From Falsiroseomonas ponticola (GTDB taxonomy: Bacteria > Pseudomonadota > Alphaproteobacteria > Acetobacterales > Acetobacteraceae): a stretch of 64,000 nt of DNA. The notes under the pieces were generated by a model. The model was not told where the DNA came from and did not search any database. It saw nothing but the letters and a program-made list of their open reading frames with translations. Where the stretch lies: assembly GCF_016805305.1 (NCBI RefSeq), contig NZ_JAERQN010000006.1, positions 285,336-349,335 on the forward strand. Direction: 5' to 3'. Shown one piece after another: positions 36,202-45,850 of the stretch (position 1 is its first letter; every line of letters starts with the position of its first letter). The position numbers were made by a program, and so were the translations under genes.

Positions 36202-36822
36202 TCACGCCACCCGGCGGAGTTCCGCCAGGAAGCGTTCCGCGGCCAGTTCGGGCGGCCAGGGGCGCCAGGGTTCGCCGCCATGGATCGCGGCCAGCGGGTC
36301 CGCCGCCATCACCGCGGCACGGATGCCGAGCGTGTCGCGCACCTCCTGCGCCGACCAGCCCGCGACATGCACCGCCTCCGCCGCCGCCATGGCGATGTCG
36401 AGCTTCTTGTGGAGCTTCTTCGAGCCGGCATCCCAGGCGGGCAGCGCGTAGCGGGTGGCGATGACGGCGGAAAGCCTTTCCTGCAACTGGAGGAAACCCG
36501 GGCCGAGGAAGGGCTTGAGGGGGGAGATGCAGTCGAAATTGGTCAGCCCCTCCTCCGCGTCATGCAGCAATTCGCGCCGGGCCTCCGCGCGGCCCGGCGC
36601 CGGCTTCGCGGCGCGGCGCAGCGCCAGGACCGCCAGCGAATGCTGCGCGACGGAGAGCGGCGCGCCCGGCCAGATGGAATGCCCGCCCCAGCGGAAGGTC
36701 CGCGCCAGGCCCGTGGCCAGATCCTCATCCGTCCAGTCGAAGGGGGTGGGCGCCAGCAGGTCGAGCCGCCGGCCCGAGGGCAGCCGCACCCAGGCCCGAG
36801 CCTCCTTCGCCATCGCCGCCAT
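36202..36822 (-). CDS. HD-domain phosphohydrolase (YfbR-like)
   Basis: A 206-residue protein with an HD domain. The metal-binding run is seen as LSVAQHSLAVL (first His), RRELLHDAEEGLTNFDCISPLK (HD and Asp), and a C-terminal helical end. Members dephosphorylate nucleoside monophosphates. GGAGAGG lies 9 nt before the ATG at 36822; a GTG at 36840 is an alternative. Confidence 0.8.
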   Translation of the reverse strand: MAAMAKEARAWVRLPSGRRLDLLAPTPFDWTDEDLATGLARTFRWGGHSIWPGAPLSVAQHSLAVLALRRAAKPAPGRAEARRELLHDAEEGLTNFDCISPLKPFLGPGFLQLQERLSAVIATRYALPAWDAGSKKLHKKLDIAMAAAEAVHVAGWSAQEVRDTLGIRAAVMAADPLAAIHGGEPWRPWPPELAAERFLAELRRVA

Positions 36823-36921
36823 CCGCCAGGCCCTCTCCACACCGCGTCTTCATAGCGGGGTTGCCCTCCGCGCCAAGCCGGGCGATGAAAACGGAAGGGA
36901 AACCTTCGTCACGGGGCCGGC

Positions 36922-38145
36922 ATGAAATTCCTGCACGCGGCCGATATCCACCTGGACAGCCCGCTGGCCGGGCTGATGGCGCGGGCGGAGCCGCTGCGGG
37001 ACGATTTGCGTGCCTGCACCCGCCGCGCCTTCGCCGCCATGATCGACCTGGCGATCGCGGAGGATGTCGCCTTCGTCATCATCGCGGGCGACCTCTATGA
37101 CGGGGACTGGAAGGATTTCTCCACGGGGCTGTTCTTCGCGGAGCAGATGAAGCGCCTGGCGCCGCGCCCCTGCTTCCTGCTGCGGGGCAACCACGACGCC
37201 CAATCCCTGATCACCAAGCGCCTGCCCGCGCCGCCCAATGTCCGCGAATTCTCGTCGCGCCGCTGCGAGACCTTCCGGCTGCCCGAATTCGGCGTCGCGC
37301 TGCACGGCCATTCCTTCCCGGAACGCGCGGTGCCGGAGGACCTCTCGAAGGACTATCCGGACCCGCTGCCGGGGATGCTCAACATCGGCGTGCTGCACAC
37401 CTCCGGCGACGATCCCGGGGAGCACGCGACCTATGCCCCCTGCACGCCGCAGGCGCTGCGGGACAAGGGCTATGACTACTGGGCGCTCGGCCACATCCAT
37501 CTGCGCCAGGTGCTGCATGAGCGGCCCTGGATCGTCTTCCCCGGCAACCTCCAGGGGCGGCACGCGCGGGAGACGGGGGCCAAGGGCTGCACCCTGGTGA
37601 CGGTGGAGGAGGGGCGGATCACGGCGGTGGAGCATCGCAGCGTCGATTGCCTGCGCTGGGCTTCGCTGGCCGTCGATGCGACGGGGGCGGAGGAGGCGGC
37701 GCTGGTCGATCGCGTCGGCGCCGCGGTGACGGCGGCGCTGGCGGCGGCGGAAGGCCGCGCGCTGCTGGCCCGCCTGACCATCACCGGGGAGACGCCGCTG
37801 CACGCCCTGCTGCCGGACCGCCATGACGACATCGCCGCCTGGTGCGCCAATGCGGCGATCGAGGCCGAGGGCCATCTGTGGCTGGAGAAGATCAAGCTGC
37901 ACACGAGCCCGCCCCGCGCCGTGGATGCGGGCGCGCTGGCGCCGCTGCGCGCGGCCTTCCTGGCGGCGCTGGAGGATGAGGCCCTGCGGCAGGACCTGCT
38001 CTCGGACCTCGCCGCCGTGCGGGGCAAGGTGCCCGCGCCCGGCCGCGCCGCGCTCGACCTGCCGGATGACGTGCTGGCCCTGGCCCGCCTGGCGGATGAG
38101 GCCTGGGACGCGGTGGAAGCCGCCATCGCGCAGGAACGCGCCTGA
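36922..38145 (+). CDS. SbcD/YhaO-like DNA repair metallophosphoesterase
   Basis: A 407-residue Mre11-type nuclease. Phosphoesterase motifs are AADIHLDSPL (about residue 7), AGDLYDG (about 55), RGNHDA (about 89) and the ALGHIHLRQ block near 190. Such enzymes trim DNA ends with a partner Rad50-like ATPase. The partner is the next gene, which starts within this stop codon (TGATG, 1-nt overlap), so the two form a tight operon. The domain order resembles Bacillus YhaO more than E. coli SbcD. Confidence 0.9.
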   Translation: MKFLHAADIHLDSPLAGLMARAEPLRDDLRACTRRAFAAMIDLAIAEDVAFVIIAGDLYDGDWKDFSTGLFFAEQMKRLAPRPCFLLRGNHDAQSLITKRLPAPPNVREFSSRRCETFRLPEFGVALHGHSFPERAVPEDLSKDYPDPLPGMLNIGVLHTSGDDPGEHATYAPCTPQALRDKGYDYWALGHIHLRQVLHERPWIVFPGNLQGRHARETGAKGCTLVTVEEGRITAVEHRSVDCLRWASLAVDATGAEEAALVDRVGAAVTAALAAAEGRALLARLTITGETPLHALLPDRHDDIAAWCANAAIEAEGHLWLEKIKLHTSPPRAVDAGALAPLRAAFLAALEDEALRQDLLSDLAAVRGKVPAPGRAALDLPDDVLALARLADEAWDAVEAAIAQERA

Positions 38146-41100
38146 TGCGGCTGCTGGCGCTGGACCTGCTGCGCTACGGGCACCTGACCGATGTGCGGCT
38201 GGCCTTTCCCGAACAGGCCGCGCTGCATGTGGTGCTGGGCGCGAACGAGGCGGGGAAATCCACCGCCCTCTCGGCCATCGGCGATGCGCTCTACGGCTTC
38301 CCGCACAACAGCGCGCAGGCCTTCCTGCATGAGACGGGGCGGCTGCGGCTCGGCATCACCGTGATGGGGCGGGACGGCACGCGGGCCAGCTTCCTCCGCC
38401 GCAAGGGCCGGCAGAACACGCTGATGGCGCCGGACGAGACGCCGCTGCCGGAGGCCGCGCTGGAACGCTTCCTGGGCGGCGTGGGGCGGGAGCGGTTCCG
38501 CGACACCTTCGGCCTGGATGGCGCCGGGCTGCGGGAACATGGGCGGGCGCTGGCGGAAGGCGGCGGCGGCGCCGGCGAGGGGCTGCTGGCCGGCATGGGC
38601 GTGCCGCGGCTGCAGCAGGTCCTCGCCCGGCTGGACCGCCAGGCGGATGAGTTGCATGGCACCCGCCACCGCAGCCGCCGCCTGCCCGGCGCCGCCGATG
38701 CCTATGCCGCCGCCCAGCGCGCGCTGGACGCCGCGACCATCCGCCCCGCCGAATGGCAGGAGGCGCGGGAGGCGGTGCGGCGCGCGGAGGCCGAACTCAC
38801 CGCCATCATCGCCGAGGAAGCGACGCTGAAGCGGGAGGAGCTTCGGCTTCGCCGCGCCCGCGCCGTGGCGCCGCTGCTGCGCCGCCTGGCGGCGGAGGCG
38901 GCGGAACTGGCACCGCTGGCCGAGGCCCCTGCCCTGCCCGCCGATGCGGCGGAGACGCTGGCCCGCCTGACCGCCGCGCTGCGCAAGGCGGCGGAGGACG
39001 AGGCGCGGGAGGATGCGGCGGCGCGGCGCCTGGCCGGGCAGGCGGCGGCGCTGCCGCGCGATGCCGCGGTGCTGGCGCGGCAGGACGCGATCGATGCGCT
39101 GGGCCAGGCGCGCGCCACGGCACTCGGCGCGCAGGCGGACCTGCCGGGGGTGCGGCAGGCGGCGGCGGAACAGGCGCAGCGCATCGAAGCGGCGGCCGAA
39201 CGCCTCGGCCTGCATCTGCCGCCGGAGCGGGCGCGGGAGGCCCTGCCCCGCGCCGCGCAGCGGGAGGCGGCGCAGCGCCTGCTGCGCAGCCGCACCACGC
39301 TGCTGGCCCGGCTGGAAGGCGCGACGACGGCGCTGCGCGGCGCGGAACGGCGCCACGAACAGGCACGGCAGGCGCTGCTGGCCTTCCCCCCGCCGGCCCC
39401 GGCCGCCGCGCTGCGCCGCGCCATCGACGCCGTCCGCGCCGAAGGGCCGCTGGACCGGGAGGTCGCCCGCCTGGCGCGGGACGCCGCGGAGGCGGAAGCG
39501 CGGGCCGCGGCGGCGCTGGCGGCGCTGGACCTCTGGACGGGGGATGCGGCCGCGCTCGCCGCCTGCCGCCTGCCCCTGCCCGCCACGGCGGAGGAAGCCG
39601 CGCGCGCCATGGCGGCGGCAAGCCAGGCGGCGGAGGAGGCCGGCCGGGCGCTGGAGGGCGCGGCGGCGGAGATGGCCGCGCTGGAGGAGGCGCTGGCCCG
39701 GCTGGCGCGCGGGGAGACGGTGCCCACCCCCGCCGCCATCGCCGAAAGCCGCGCCCGCCGCGATGCCGCCTGGCGGCTGATCCGCCGGCAGCTGGAAGGC
39801 GGCGCGCCGCCGGCGCCGGCGGAATGGGCCGCCCTGCCCGCCGGCGCCCCGGCCGAGGTGTTCGAGGCGCTGCGCGACGCCGCCGACCGCCTGGCCGATG
39901 CCCGCGCCGACGATGCCGGGCGCGTCACCGATTATGCGACGCAGGAGGCGCGCCTTGCCTTGCTGCGGGACCGCCATCCGGGGCTGGCGGCGGCGGCGGC
40001 CCGGGCGCGGGAGGGTGCGGCGGCGGCGGCGCAGGCCTGGCGGGACCTCTGGGCGCCGGCCGGCATCGCCCCGGCCTCCCCGCCCGCCATGCTGCAATGG
40101 CGCGACGCGCGGGCGAAGGTGCTGGACCTCGCGGAGCGCGCCGCCGCGCTGCGCCAGCAGCGGGACGAAGCCTCCGCGCGCCGTGACGCCGCCCGCGCCG
40201 TGCTGCTGCCCCTGCTGCCCACCCCGCCCGCCGCGCCGGAGCTGGCGCCGCTGCTGGCACAGGCCACCGAGGCCTGCGCGGCGGCGGAGGCGGCGGAGGC
40301 CGCGCATCGGGACCGGGCGGAGGCGCTGCGCCTGGCCGGCGAGCGGCTGGAGGAAGCCCGCGCGGCGCGTGACCATGCCGCGGCGGCGCTGGCCGATTCC
40401 GATGCCGGCTGGCAGCCCGCGCTGCAGGCGCTCGGCCTGGCCGCGACGGCGGGGGTGGAGGCGGTGGAGGCGGCGCTGGCCGCCTGGGGCGCGGTGGCGG
40501 AGGCCGCGACCGCCTGGCAGTCCAACGCCGCGCGGATCGAGGCCATGGAACAATCCCTCGCCGGCTTCGGGCGGGAGACGCTGGCCCTGGCGGCGGCGCT
40601 CGGGGAGCCGGTGGGCGAGGGCCAGGCGATGGCCCTTTCCGCGCAGCTCGCACGGCGCCTGGCGGCGGCCCGCCAGGCGGAGACGGCGGCGGAGGGCCTG
40701 CTGGCCCAGATCCGGGAGCGGGAGGCGGCGGCCGAGGCGGCGCGGGAGGCCGCGCGGCGGGCGGAGGAAGGGCTGGCGCGGCTGCACGCCCTGGCCGGCA
40801 CCGACCAGCTGCCGGGGCTGGAGGAGGCGGTGCGCCAGGCGGCACGGCGCGCCGCGCTGGCGGACAGCGTCGCGGCGCTGCGGGCCGCGCTGCATGTCCA
40901 GGGCGAGGGCCTGCCCGAGGCCCAGCTGCGGGAGGAGGTGGAGGGCTTCGACCCCGACCAGGCCGCGCTGCGCCTGGCGGCGATCGAGGCGCGGCAGGCG
41001 GCGCTCGGCGGGCGCCGCACCGAACTCGGCGCCGAACAGCAGGCGGCGCGGGCCCGGCTGGCGGCGCTGGAGGCGGGGCGGGACGCGGCCGCCCATGCGC

Positions 41101-41657
41101 AGGACATGCAGCAGCACCTGGCCGATGCGCAGGAGGCGGCGGAACGCTACGCCCGGCTGCACATGGCGCGGCGCCTGCTGAAGGCGGGGATCGAGCGGCT
41201 GCGCCAGGACCAGCAGGGCCCCATGCTGCGCGCCGCCACCCACCATTTCGCGCTGCTGACAGCCGGGCGCTACACGCGGCTGGCGGCCGAGGAACAGGAT
41301 GACGGCCGCACCCTGCTGCAGGCCGTGCGCGCGGATGGCAGCGCCTGCCCGATCGACCAGCTGAGCGAGGGGACGCGCGACCAGCTCTACCTGGCGCTGC
41401 GGGTCGCGGCGATCGAGGCGCATGCAGCCGCGGCGGAGCCCCTGCCCTTCATCGCGGATGATCTGCTGGCGACCTTCGACGATGGGCGCGCGGCGGCGGC
41501 CATCACGCTGCTGCGGCAGCTGGGGCAGGTGACGCAGGTGATCCTGTTCACCCATCACGCGCATCTGGCGGCGCTGGCGGCGCGGCAGGCGGGGGTGGCG
41601 GTGCTGGAACTGCCGGCGGTGCCGGTGCCCGGGGCGGCAGCGCGCCCCGCCGCCTGA
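38145..41657 (+). CDS. YhaN/Rad50-like AAA ATPase with long coiled coils
   Basis: An 1170-residue SMC/Rad50-type ATPase. The N-terminal Walker A is GANEAGKSTALSAIGDALYG (about residue 30-49). The middle (about 190-1000) is an almost pure alanine/glutamate-rich coiled coil, and the C-terminal part has the ABC signature region QLSEGTRDQLYLALR followed by Walker B LPFIADDLLATFDDGR and a D-loop. It pairs with the nuclease encoded upstream. No zinc-hook CxxC is seen in the coil; the family YhaN lacks it. Confidence 0.9.
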   Translation: MRLLALDLLRYGHLTDVRLAFPEQAALHVVLGANEAGKSTALSAIGDALYGFPHNSAQAFLHETGRLRLGITVMGRDGTRASFLRRKGRQNTLMAPDETPLPEAALERFLGGVGRERFRDTFGLDGAGLREHGRALAEGGGGAGEGLLAGMGVPRLQQVLARLDRQADELHGTRHRSRRLPGAADAYAAAQRALDAATIRPAEWQEAREAVRRAEAELTAIIAEEATLKREELRLRRARAVAPLLRRLAAEAAELAPLAEAPALPADAAETLARLTAALRKAAEDEAREDAAARRLAGQAAALPRDAAVLARQDAIDALGQARATALGAQADLPGVRQAAAEQAQRIEAAAERLGLHLPPERAREALPRAAQREAAQRLLRSRTTLLARLEGATTALRGAERRHEQARQALLAFPPPAPAAALRRAIDAVRAEGPLDREVARLARDAAEAEARAAAALAALDLWTGDAAALAACRLPLPATAEEAARAMAAASQAAEEAGRALEGAAAEMAALEEALARLARGETVPTPAAIAESRARRDAAWRLIRRQLEGGAPPAPAEWAALPAGAPAEVFEALRDAADRLADARADDAGRVTDYATQEARLALLRDRHPGLAAAAARAREGAAAAAQAWRDLWAPAGIAPASPPAMLQWRDARAKVLDLAERAAALRQQRDEASARRDAARAVLLPLLPTPPAAPELAPLLAQATEACAAAEAAEAAHRDRAEALRLAGERLEEARAARDHAAAALADSDAGWQPALQALGLAATAGVEAVEAALAAWGAVAEAATAWQSNAARIEAMEQSLAGFGRETLALAAALGEPVGEGQAMALSAQLARRLAAARQAETAAEGLLAQIREREAAAEAAREAARRAEEGLARLHALAGTDQLPGLEEAVRQAARRAALADSVAALRAALHVQGEGLPEAQLREEVEGFDPDQAALRLAAIEARQAALGGRRTELGAEQQAARARLAALEAGRDAAAHAQDMQQHLADAQEAAERYARLHMARRLLKAGIERLRQDQQGPMLRAATHHFALLTAGRYTRLAAEEQDDGRTLLQAVRADGSACPIDQLSEGTRDQLYLALRVAAIEAHAAAAEPLPFIADDLLATFDDGRAAAAITLLRQLGQVTQVILFTHHAHLAALAARQAGVAVLELPAVPVPGAAARPAA

Positions 41658-41719
41658 GTGCGCCCTTTTGGCGGGCGGGCTCCGCGCCCTATGCTGCGGG
41701 GAACGAGGAAGGAAGCCCC

Positions 41720-43258
41720 ATGGACGCCCGCACCCTGCCCCCCACCATCCGCCTGGCCGCCGATGACAGCGTCGTCATCGCCCGCATCGGCCTGCCGCCG
41801 GGGACGCCGGTGGAAGGCGGCATCGCGGTGCGCGGCGAGAAGCGCGTGCCGCCGGGCCACAAGGTGGCGGTGCGCGCCCATGCGGTGGGGGAGCCGATCC
41901 GGCGCTACGGCCAGATCATCGGCTTCGCGACGGAGGTGATCCAGCCCGGGGACTGGGTGCACACCCACAACTGCGCCATGGGCGACTTCGCCAAGGACTA
42001 TGCCTGGGGCGTGGATGCGAAGCCGACCGGGCTGATCACGCCCGCCGCCACCTTCCAGGGCTTCCGCCGCGCCGATGGCCGGGCGGCCACGCGCAACTAC
42101 ATCGGCATCGTCACCTCCGTGAACTGCTCGGCCCATGTGGCGGAGCTGATCGCCGATGCCTTCAAGAAGAACCCCTTCACCGGCACGGACCCGCTGGCCG
42201 ACTTCCCGAATGTGGACGGGGTGGTGGCGCTGACCCACAAGACGGGCTGCGGCATGACGATGGGGGAGCCGCTGAAGCTGCTGCGCCGGACCCTCGCCGG
42301 CTTCGCGCGCCACGTGAATTTCAGCCATGTCATCGCCATCGGCCTCGGCTGCGAGGTCAACCAGTTGGGCGGCATGCTGGAGGAGCAGCGCCTCGCGGGC
42401 CGGCTGCGCAACATGGACATCCAGGAGATGGGCGGCACGCGGAAGACCGTGGAGGCCGGCATCGCCTTCGTCCGCGAAGTCCTGGCCGAATCCAACCAGG
42501 CGGTGCGGGAGACGATCCCGGCCAGCGAATTGACCCTCGCCCTGCAATGCGGGGGGTCGGACGGCTATTCGGGCATCACCGCGAACCCGGCGCTCGGCGT
42601 CGCCTCCGACCTGCTGGTGCGGCATGGCGGCACGGTGATCCTCTCCGAGACGCCGGAGACCTATGGCGCGGAGCACCTCCTGACGCGCCGCGCCGTCTCC
42701 CGCGATGTCGGCGAGAAGCTGGTGGACCTCATGCGGTGGTGGGAGGCCTATACGGAGCGCGAGGGGGCGGAGATGAACGCGAACCCCAGCCCCGGCAACA
42801 AGGCGGGCGGGCTGACGACCATCCTGGAGAAGTCGCTCGGCGCCATGGCCAAGGCGGGCAGCACCAACCTGGTCGAGGTCTATCGCTACGCGGAGCCCGT
42901 CACCGCGAAGGGCTTCGTCTTCATGGACACGCCGGGCTACGACCCGGTGGCGGCGACGGGCCAGGTGGCGGGCGGGGCCAACATGGTCTGCTTCACCACC
43001 GGCCGCGGCAGCGTCTTCGGCTGCAAGCCCGCCCCCTCCATCAAGCTCGCGACCAACTCCGCCATGTATGAGCGGATGTCTGAGGACATGGACATCAATT
43101 GCGGGGGCATCGTCACGGGGGAGGAGAGTGTCGCGGAATGCGGCCAGCGCATCTTCGACCTCATCTTGCGGGTGGCGAGCGGGGAGCGGACGAAGAGCGA
43201 GGCGTATGATTTCGGGGGCGCGGAGTTCGCGCCCTGGACGCTGGGCGCGACCATGTGA
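41720..43258 (+). CDS. UxaA family hydrolase (altronate dehydratase-like)
   Basis: A 512-residue sugar-acid dehydratase relative. An N-terminal SAF-like part (about 1-95) is followed by the UxaA core with NYIGIVTSVNCSAHVA, HKTGCGMTMGEPLKLL and LTLALQCGGSDGYSGITANP; cysteines in the last two may hold a metal. Related enzymes dehydrate altronate, galactarate or related acids to keto-deoxy products. It has a good GAGGAAGG site before the ATG. It is not in the same operon as the IlvD-type gene but fits the same class of sugar-acid use. Confidence 0.9.
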   Translation: MDARTLPPTIRLAADDSVVIARIGLPPGTPVEGGIAVRGEKRVPPGHKVAVRAHAVGEPIRRYGQIIGFATEVIQPGDWVHTHNCAMGDFAKDYAWGVDAKPTGLITPAATFQGFRRADGRAATRNYIGIVTSVNCSAHVAELIADAFKKNPFTGTDPLADFPNVDGVVALTHKTGCGMTMGEPLKLLRRTLAGFARHVNFSHVIAIGLGCEVNQLGGMLEEQRLAGRLRNMDIQEMGGTRKTVEAGIAFVREVLAESNQAVRETIPASELTLALQCGGSDGYSGITANPALGVASDLLVRHGGTVILSETPETYGAEHLLTRRAVSRDVGEKLVDLMRWWEAYTEREGAEMNANPSPGNKAGGLTTILEKSLGAMAKAGSTNLVEVYRYAEPVTAKGFVFMDTPGYDPVAATGQVAGGANMVCFTTGRGSVFGCKPAPSIKLATNSAMYERMSEDMDINCGGIVTGEESVAECGQRIFDLILRVASGERTKSEAYDFGGAEFAPWTLGATM

Positions 43259-43280
43259 GCGACCCGGATTACAGGCTGCA

Positions 43281-43940
43281 TTACTTTGTTGCTGAGGCTG
43301 TCAGGCCGCGGTTCACACGATGAGGGAAGACAAAAAGGAAATCGGCGAGTGCCCGAGCGAATTCAAGCACTCGCCGGGCTGAAGCTTCGTCGTGGTGAGG
43401 TGACTTTTCATCAGCGTGGCGAACATCGTTCGCATCCAAGCGAACTTGATGCGCCCACTGAGCCATGGCTGGCGTGAGCTTGCCGCCTTTCACGGCGGCT
43501 TCAATACGACTGTAGAGCGACCCCGCCTGAAGGTTGAGTGCCTTAAGCATCGCATCAATTGAAGATGCTGCCAGCATGACAGCGCCATCCGGAGCATGAA
43601 GCGAAAGGAAGGCCTGCGCCAAATATACCCGCGCCGCCTCCGGAATAGATTGGTCAAGATCCTCGATCCGCGGATAAAATTCTTCGATATCAGACCCATG
43701 AGCCGCAAACAGTTCTAGACTCTCTTTGAATACATTTGGCACTTTTCTGCTGGCAGCCAATATACAGCCACCGCAACTGGAGCAAACATATACAGCCCAA
43801 TACTGCTGCGTGTTGTTCGCGTAACCAGTCGTGATCCAAGGGCCTACGCCACCCTTGGTACCAGACGGAAACGAAAGCGTTGGATGGGCGGTACCGCAAT
43901 GCGGGCATCGCGGCAGCTTAATATGGAACGTAAATTTCAT
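43281..43940 (-). CDS. DUF4145 domain-containing protein, lower-GC insertion
   Basis: A 219-residue protein. The N-terminal part has two CxxC pairs (CPHCG at about 12 and CSSCG at about 53), consistent with a zinc ribbon. The C-terminal helical half, with AAVKGGKLTPAMAQWAHQVRLDANDVRH and ADFLF, is the DUF4145 core. DUF4145 is often found with restriction and other defence genes. Base composition is visibly lower in G+C than neighbours, suggesting recent acquisition. Confidence 0.85.
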   Translation of the reverse strand: MKFTFHIKLPRCPHCGTAHPTLSFPSGTKGGVGPWITTGYANNTQQYWAVYVCSSCGGCILAASRKVPNVFKESLELFAAHGSDIEEFYPRIEDLDQSIPEAARVYLAQAFLSLHAPDGAVMLAASSIDAMLKALNLQAGSLYSRIEAAVKGGKLTPAMAQWAHQVRLDANDVRHADEKSPHHDEASARRVLEFARALADFLFVFPHRVNRGLTASATK

Positions 43941-43999
43941 CGGCGGTACGATATCAGTCAGTCTCAGATAGCCAAGGGTTTTCCAAGGGACCTGACACG

Positions 44000-44191
44000 A
44001 TGAACCGCATCACCCCCGCCGAGCGCCGGGCGCAGATCCTGCAGAAACTCGCCGAAGGCGTCGTCATCCCGCCCGCCGAGGCGATGATGAACTCCGGCCG
44101 CCGCCGCACGCCGGAGAAGCGGGAGATGCTGAAGCGCCTGCAGGAACTGGCGGAGGAACGCGGCCAGAAGCCCTGGCCGGCGAAGTTCTGA
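44000..44191 (+). CDS. Small basic protein, unknown function
   Basis: A 63-residue charged helical protein beginning MNRITPAERRAQILQKL and ending EERGQKPWPAKF. I do not recognise a domain; the pattern suggests a DNA- or RNA-associated peptide, but this is only a guess. It is 46 nt ahead of the AraC-type gene on the same strand. Confidence 0.5.
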   Translation: MNRITPAERRAQILQKLAEGVVIPPAEAMMNSGRRRTPEKREMLKRLQELAEERGQKPWPAKF

Positions 44192-44237
44192 GCCGCCCGC
44201 GCGGCACCCCGATGGCCAGGCCCGGGACCGCCGCGCC

Positions 44238-45056
44238 ATGAACCGCTTCACCTTCCACAACCGCCCGCCGCACCCCGCGCTGCGCGGCCTGGTCAGCGGC
44301 CTCTGGCATTACGACGAGGCGCGTGGCGCGCCCCTGCGGCGGCGGGAGATGCCCTGCGCGGAGGCGGTGCTGCTGGTCAATCTCGGCCCGGCCATCGGCG
44401 TCGCCTGGCCCGACCCGGCGCGGGAGACGCGCTTCGAGACCGCCACGGGCTTCCTCGCCCGCCCCCACCCCGCCCCGGCACGCAGCTTCATGGCCGGGCG
44501 GCAGCGCGGCGTGCAGGTGATGCTGACGCCGCTCGGCGCCGCACGGCTGCTGCGCGACGAGCTGGATGCGCTGCCCGCCGAGTTCCTGGGCCTGCGCGAG
44601 GCGCTCGGCCGCACCACGCTGGGCGACCAGCTGGCCGGGATCCGCGACCCGGAAGCCTGCCTTGACGTGATGGAGGGCTTTCTCCTGCGGCGCCTGGCCG
44701 AGCCCGGCCCGCCGCGGGACCCCATCGCCCGGGCCTGGCAGCGGATCGAGGCGACGGGCGGGCGCATCCCCATCGCCTCGCTGGCGGCGGAGCTGGGGTG
44801 GAGCCGCCAGACCTTCGCCCGCCATTTCCGCCGCCGCACCGGCCTGGCGCCGAAGCTGACCGCGCGGCTCAAGCGCTTCGGCGCCGTCGTCGCCCGCCTG
44901 CCGGCGGAGGGCGCGGCGGATTGGGCCGGCCTGGCGGCGGAAGCCGGCTATGCCGACCAGGCGCACCTGATCCATGACGTGAAGGCATTCACCGGCCTCT
45001 CGCCGGCCGCCCTGCTCGACCGGCGGCTGCGGGATGGCCTGGGCTTCGCGGAATAG
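44238..45056 (+). CDS. AraC family transcriptional regulator
   Basis: A 272-residue regulator with an N-terminal DUF6597-like ligand domain and a C-terminal AraC double HTH (about 155-265). Recognition helices are in IASLAAELGWSRQTFARHFRRRTG and YADQAHLIHDVKAFTGLSP, which are characteristic. It is 65 nt upstream of a VOC-family gene in the same direction and may control it. Confidence 0.85.
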   Translation: MNRFTFHNRPPHPALRGLVSGLWHYDEARGAPLRRREMPCAEAVLLVNLGPAIGVAWPDPARETRFETATGFLARPHPAPARSFMAGRQRGVQVMLTPLGAARLLRDELDALPAEFLGLREALGRTTLGDQLAGIRDPEACLDVMEGFLLRRLAEPGPPRDPIARAWQRIEATGGRIPIASLAAELGWSRQTFARHFRRRTGLAPKLTARLKRFGAVVARLPAEGAADWAGLAAEAGYADQAHLIHDVKAFTGLSPAALLDRRLRDGLGFAE

Positions 45057-45121
45057 CCCCTACCATTTCTCCAATCCCGCCGGGCGCCGCGCCGCTAGCC
45101 TGCCCCTCCCCGCAACCGGAG

Positions 45122-45532
45122 ATGGCCATGGTCCCCGACGGCACGCTCTGCCCCTGCCTCCGCTACCGTGATGCGCCCGCGGCGCTGGATTGGCTGGAAC
45201 GCGCCTTCGGCTTCCGCCGCGGCCTGGTGGTGCCGGATGGCGCGGGCGGCATCGCCCATGCGGAGCTGCATCTCGGTGGCGCGGGTCTCGTCATGCTGGG
45301 GTCGGTGCGCGCCGATGGCTTCGGGCGCGATCCCGCCGCGCTGGGTGGCGTCAGCGGGTCCGTCTATGTGCGCTGCGGGGATGCCGATGCGGCGCATGAT
45401 CGCGCCGTGGCGGCGGGCGCCGTCATCCTCCGGCAGCTGCAGACCACGGATTACGGCTCGCGCGACTTCTCGGTGCGCGATCCCGAAGGCCATGTCTGGT
45501 CCTTCGGGAGCTACTGGCCGGAGGGCGGCTGA
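45122..45532 (+). CDS. VOC family (glyoxalase-like) protein
   Basis: A 136-residue single VOC unit with paired beta-alpha-beta-beta-beta modules: LCPCLRYRDAPAALDWLERAFGF, then HAELHLGGAGLVML, and the terminal GSRDFSVRDPEGHVWSFGSY. The last shows a metal-site glutamate only in part. Such proteins often bind bleomycin-like drugs or act as dioxygenase or epimerase relatives. The AraC-type gene precedes it. Confidence 0.85.
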   Translation: MAMVPDGTLCPCLRYRDAPAALDWLERAFGFRRGLVVPDGAGGIAHAELHLGGAGLVMLGSVRADGFGRDPAALGGVSGSVYVRCGDADAAHDRAVAAGAVILRQLQTTDYGSRDFSVRDPEGHVWSFGSYWPEGG

Positions 45533-45840
45533 CCGACCGGCGCGTGGTTGATGGCGCTGAGCGTCGCGTTGATGCTGCGGTATTCCGCGACCATCTCATG
45601 CACGCCGCGCTTCGCGAGGCGCAGGCGATGCGCCTCGACATAGGCTTCCGCCAGCGCGCGGCTTTCGAACAGATAAACCCCGCCGGCGCGGCCGGCCGCG
45701 CGGTCCTCGGTCCAGATCTTCCAGCGAAAACCTGGCGCGCGGCCGATCTCCTCCGCCATCGGCTTCAGCGCCTCGGTCCGTCCGGCGCTGAAGTCGTGGT
45801 TGGCGAAATCGACGAAGATGACGACGGGACCGTCAGCCAT
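45511..45840 (-). CDS. YdhR-like monooxygenase (dimeric alpha/beta barrel)
   Basis: A 109-residue protein resembling YdhR: VVIFVDFANHDFS, then APGFRWKIWTEDRAAGRAGGVYLFE and a C-terminal YVEAHRLRLAKRGVHE. It overlaps the VOC gene by 22 nt on the other strand. It is the last of a co-directional run behind the sugar-acid genes, though a link is not evident. Confidence 0.8.
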   Translation of the reverse strand: MADGPVVIFVDFANHDFSAGRTEALKPMAEEIGRAPGFRWKIWTEDRAAGRAGGVYLFESRALAEAYVEAHRLRLAKRGVHEMVAEYRSINATLSAINHAPVGQPPSGQ

Positions 45841-45850
45841 GGCCGTGGCC

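Noticed and set aside
37476..41564. Minus-strand open frame of over 1300 codons
   Set aside because: It is the antisense of the coiled-coil YhaN-like gene; high GC keeps it open. No domains are seen.
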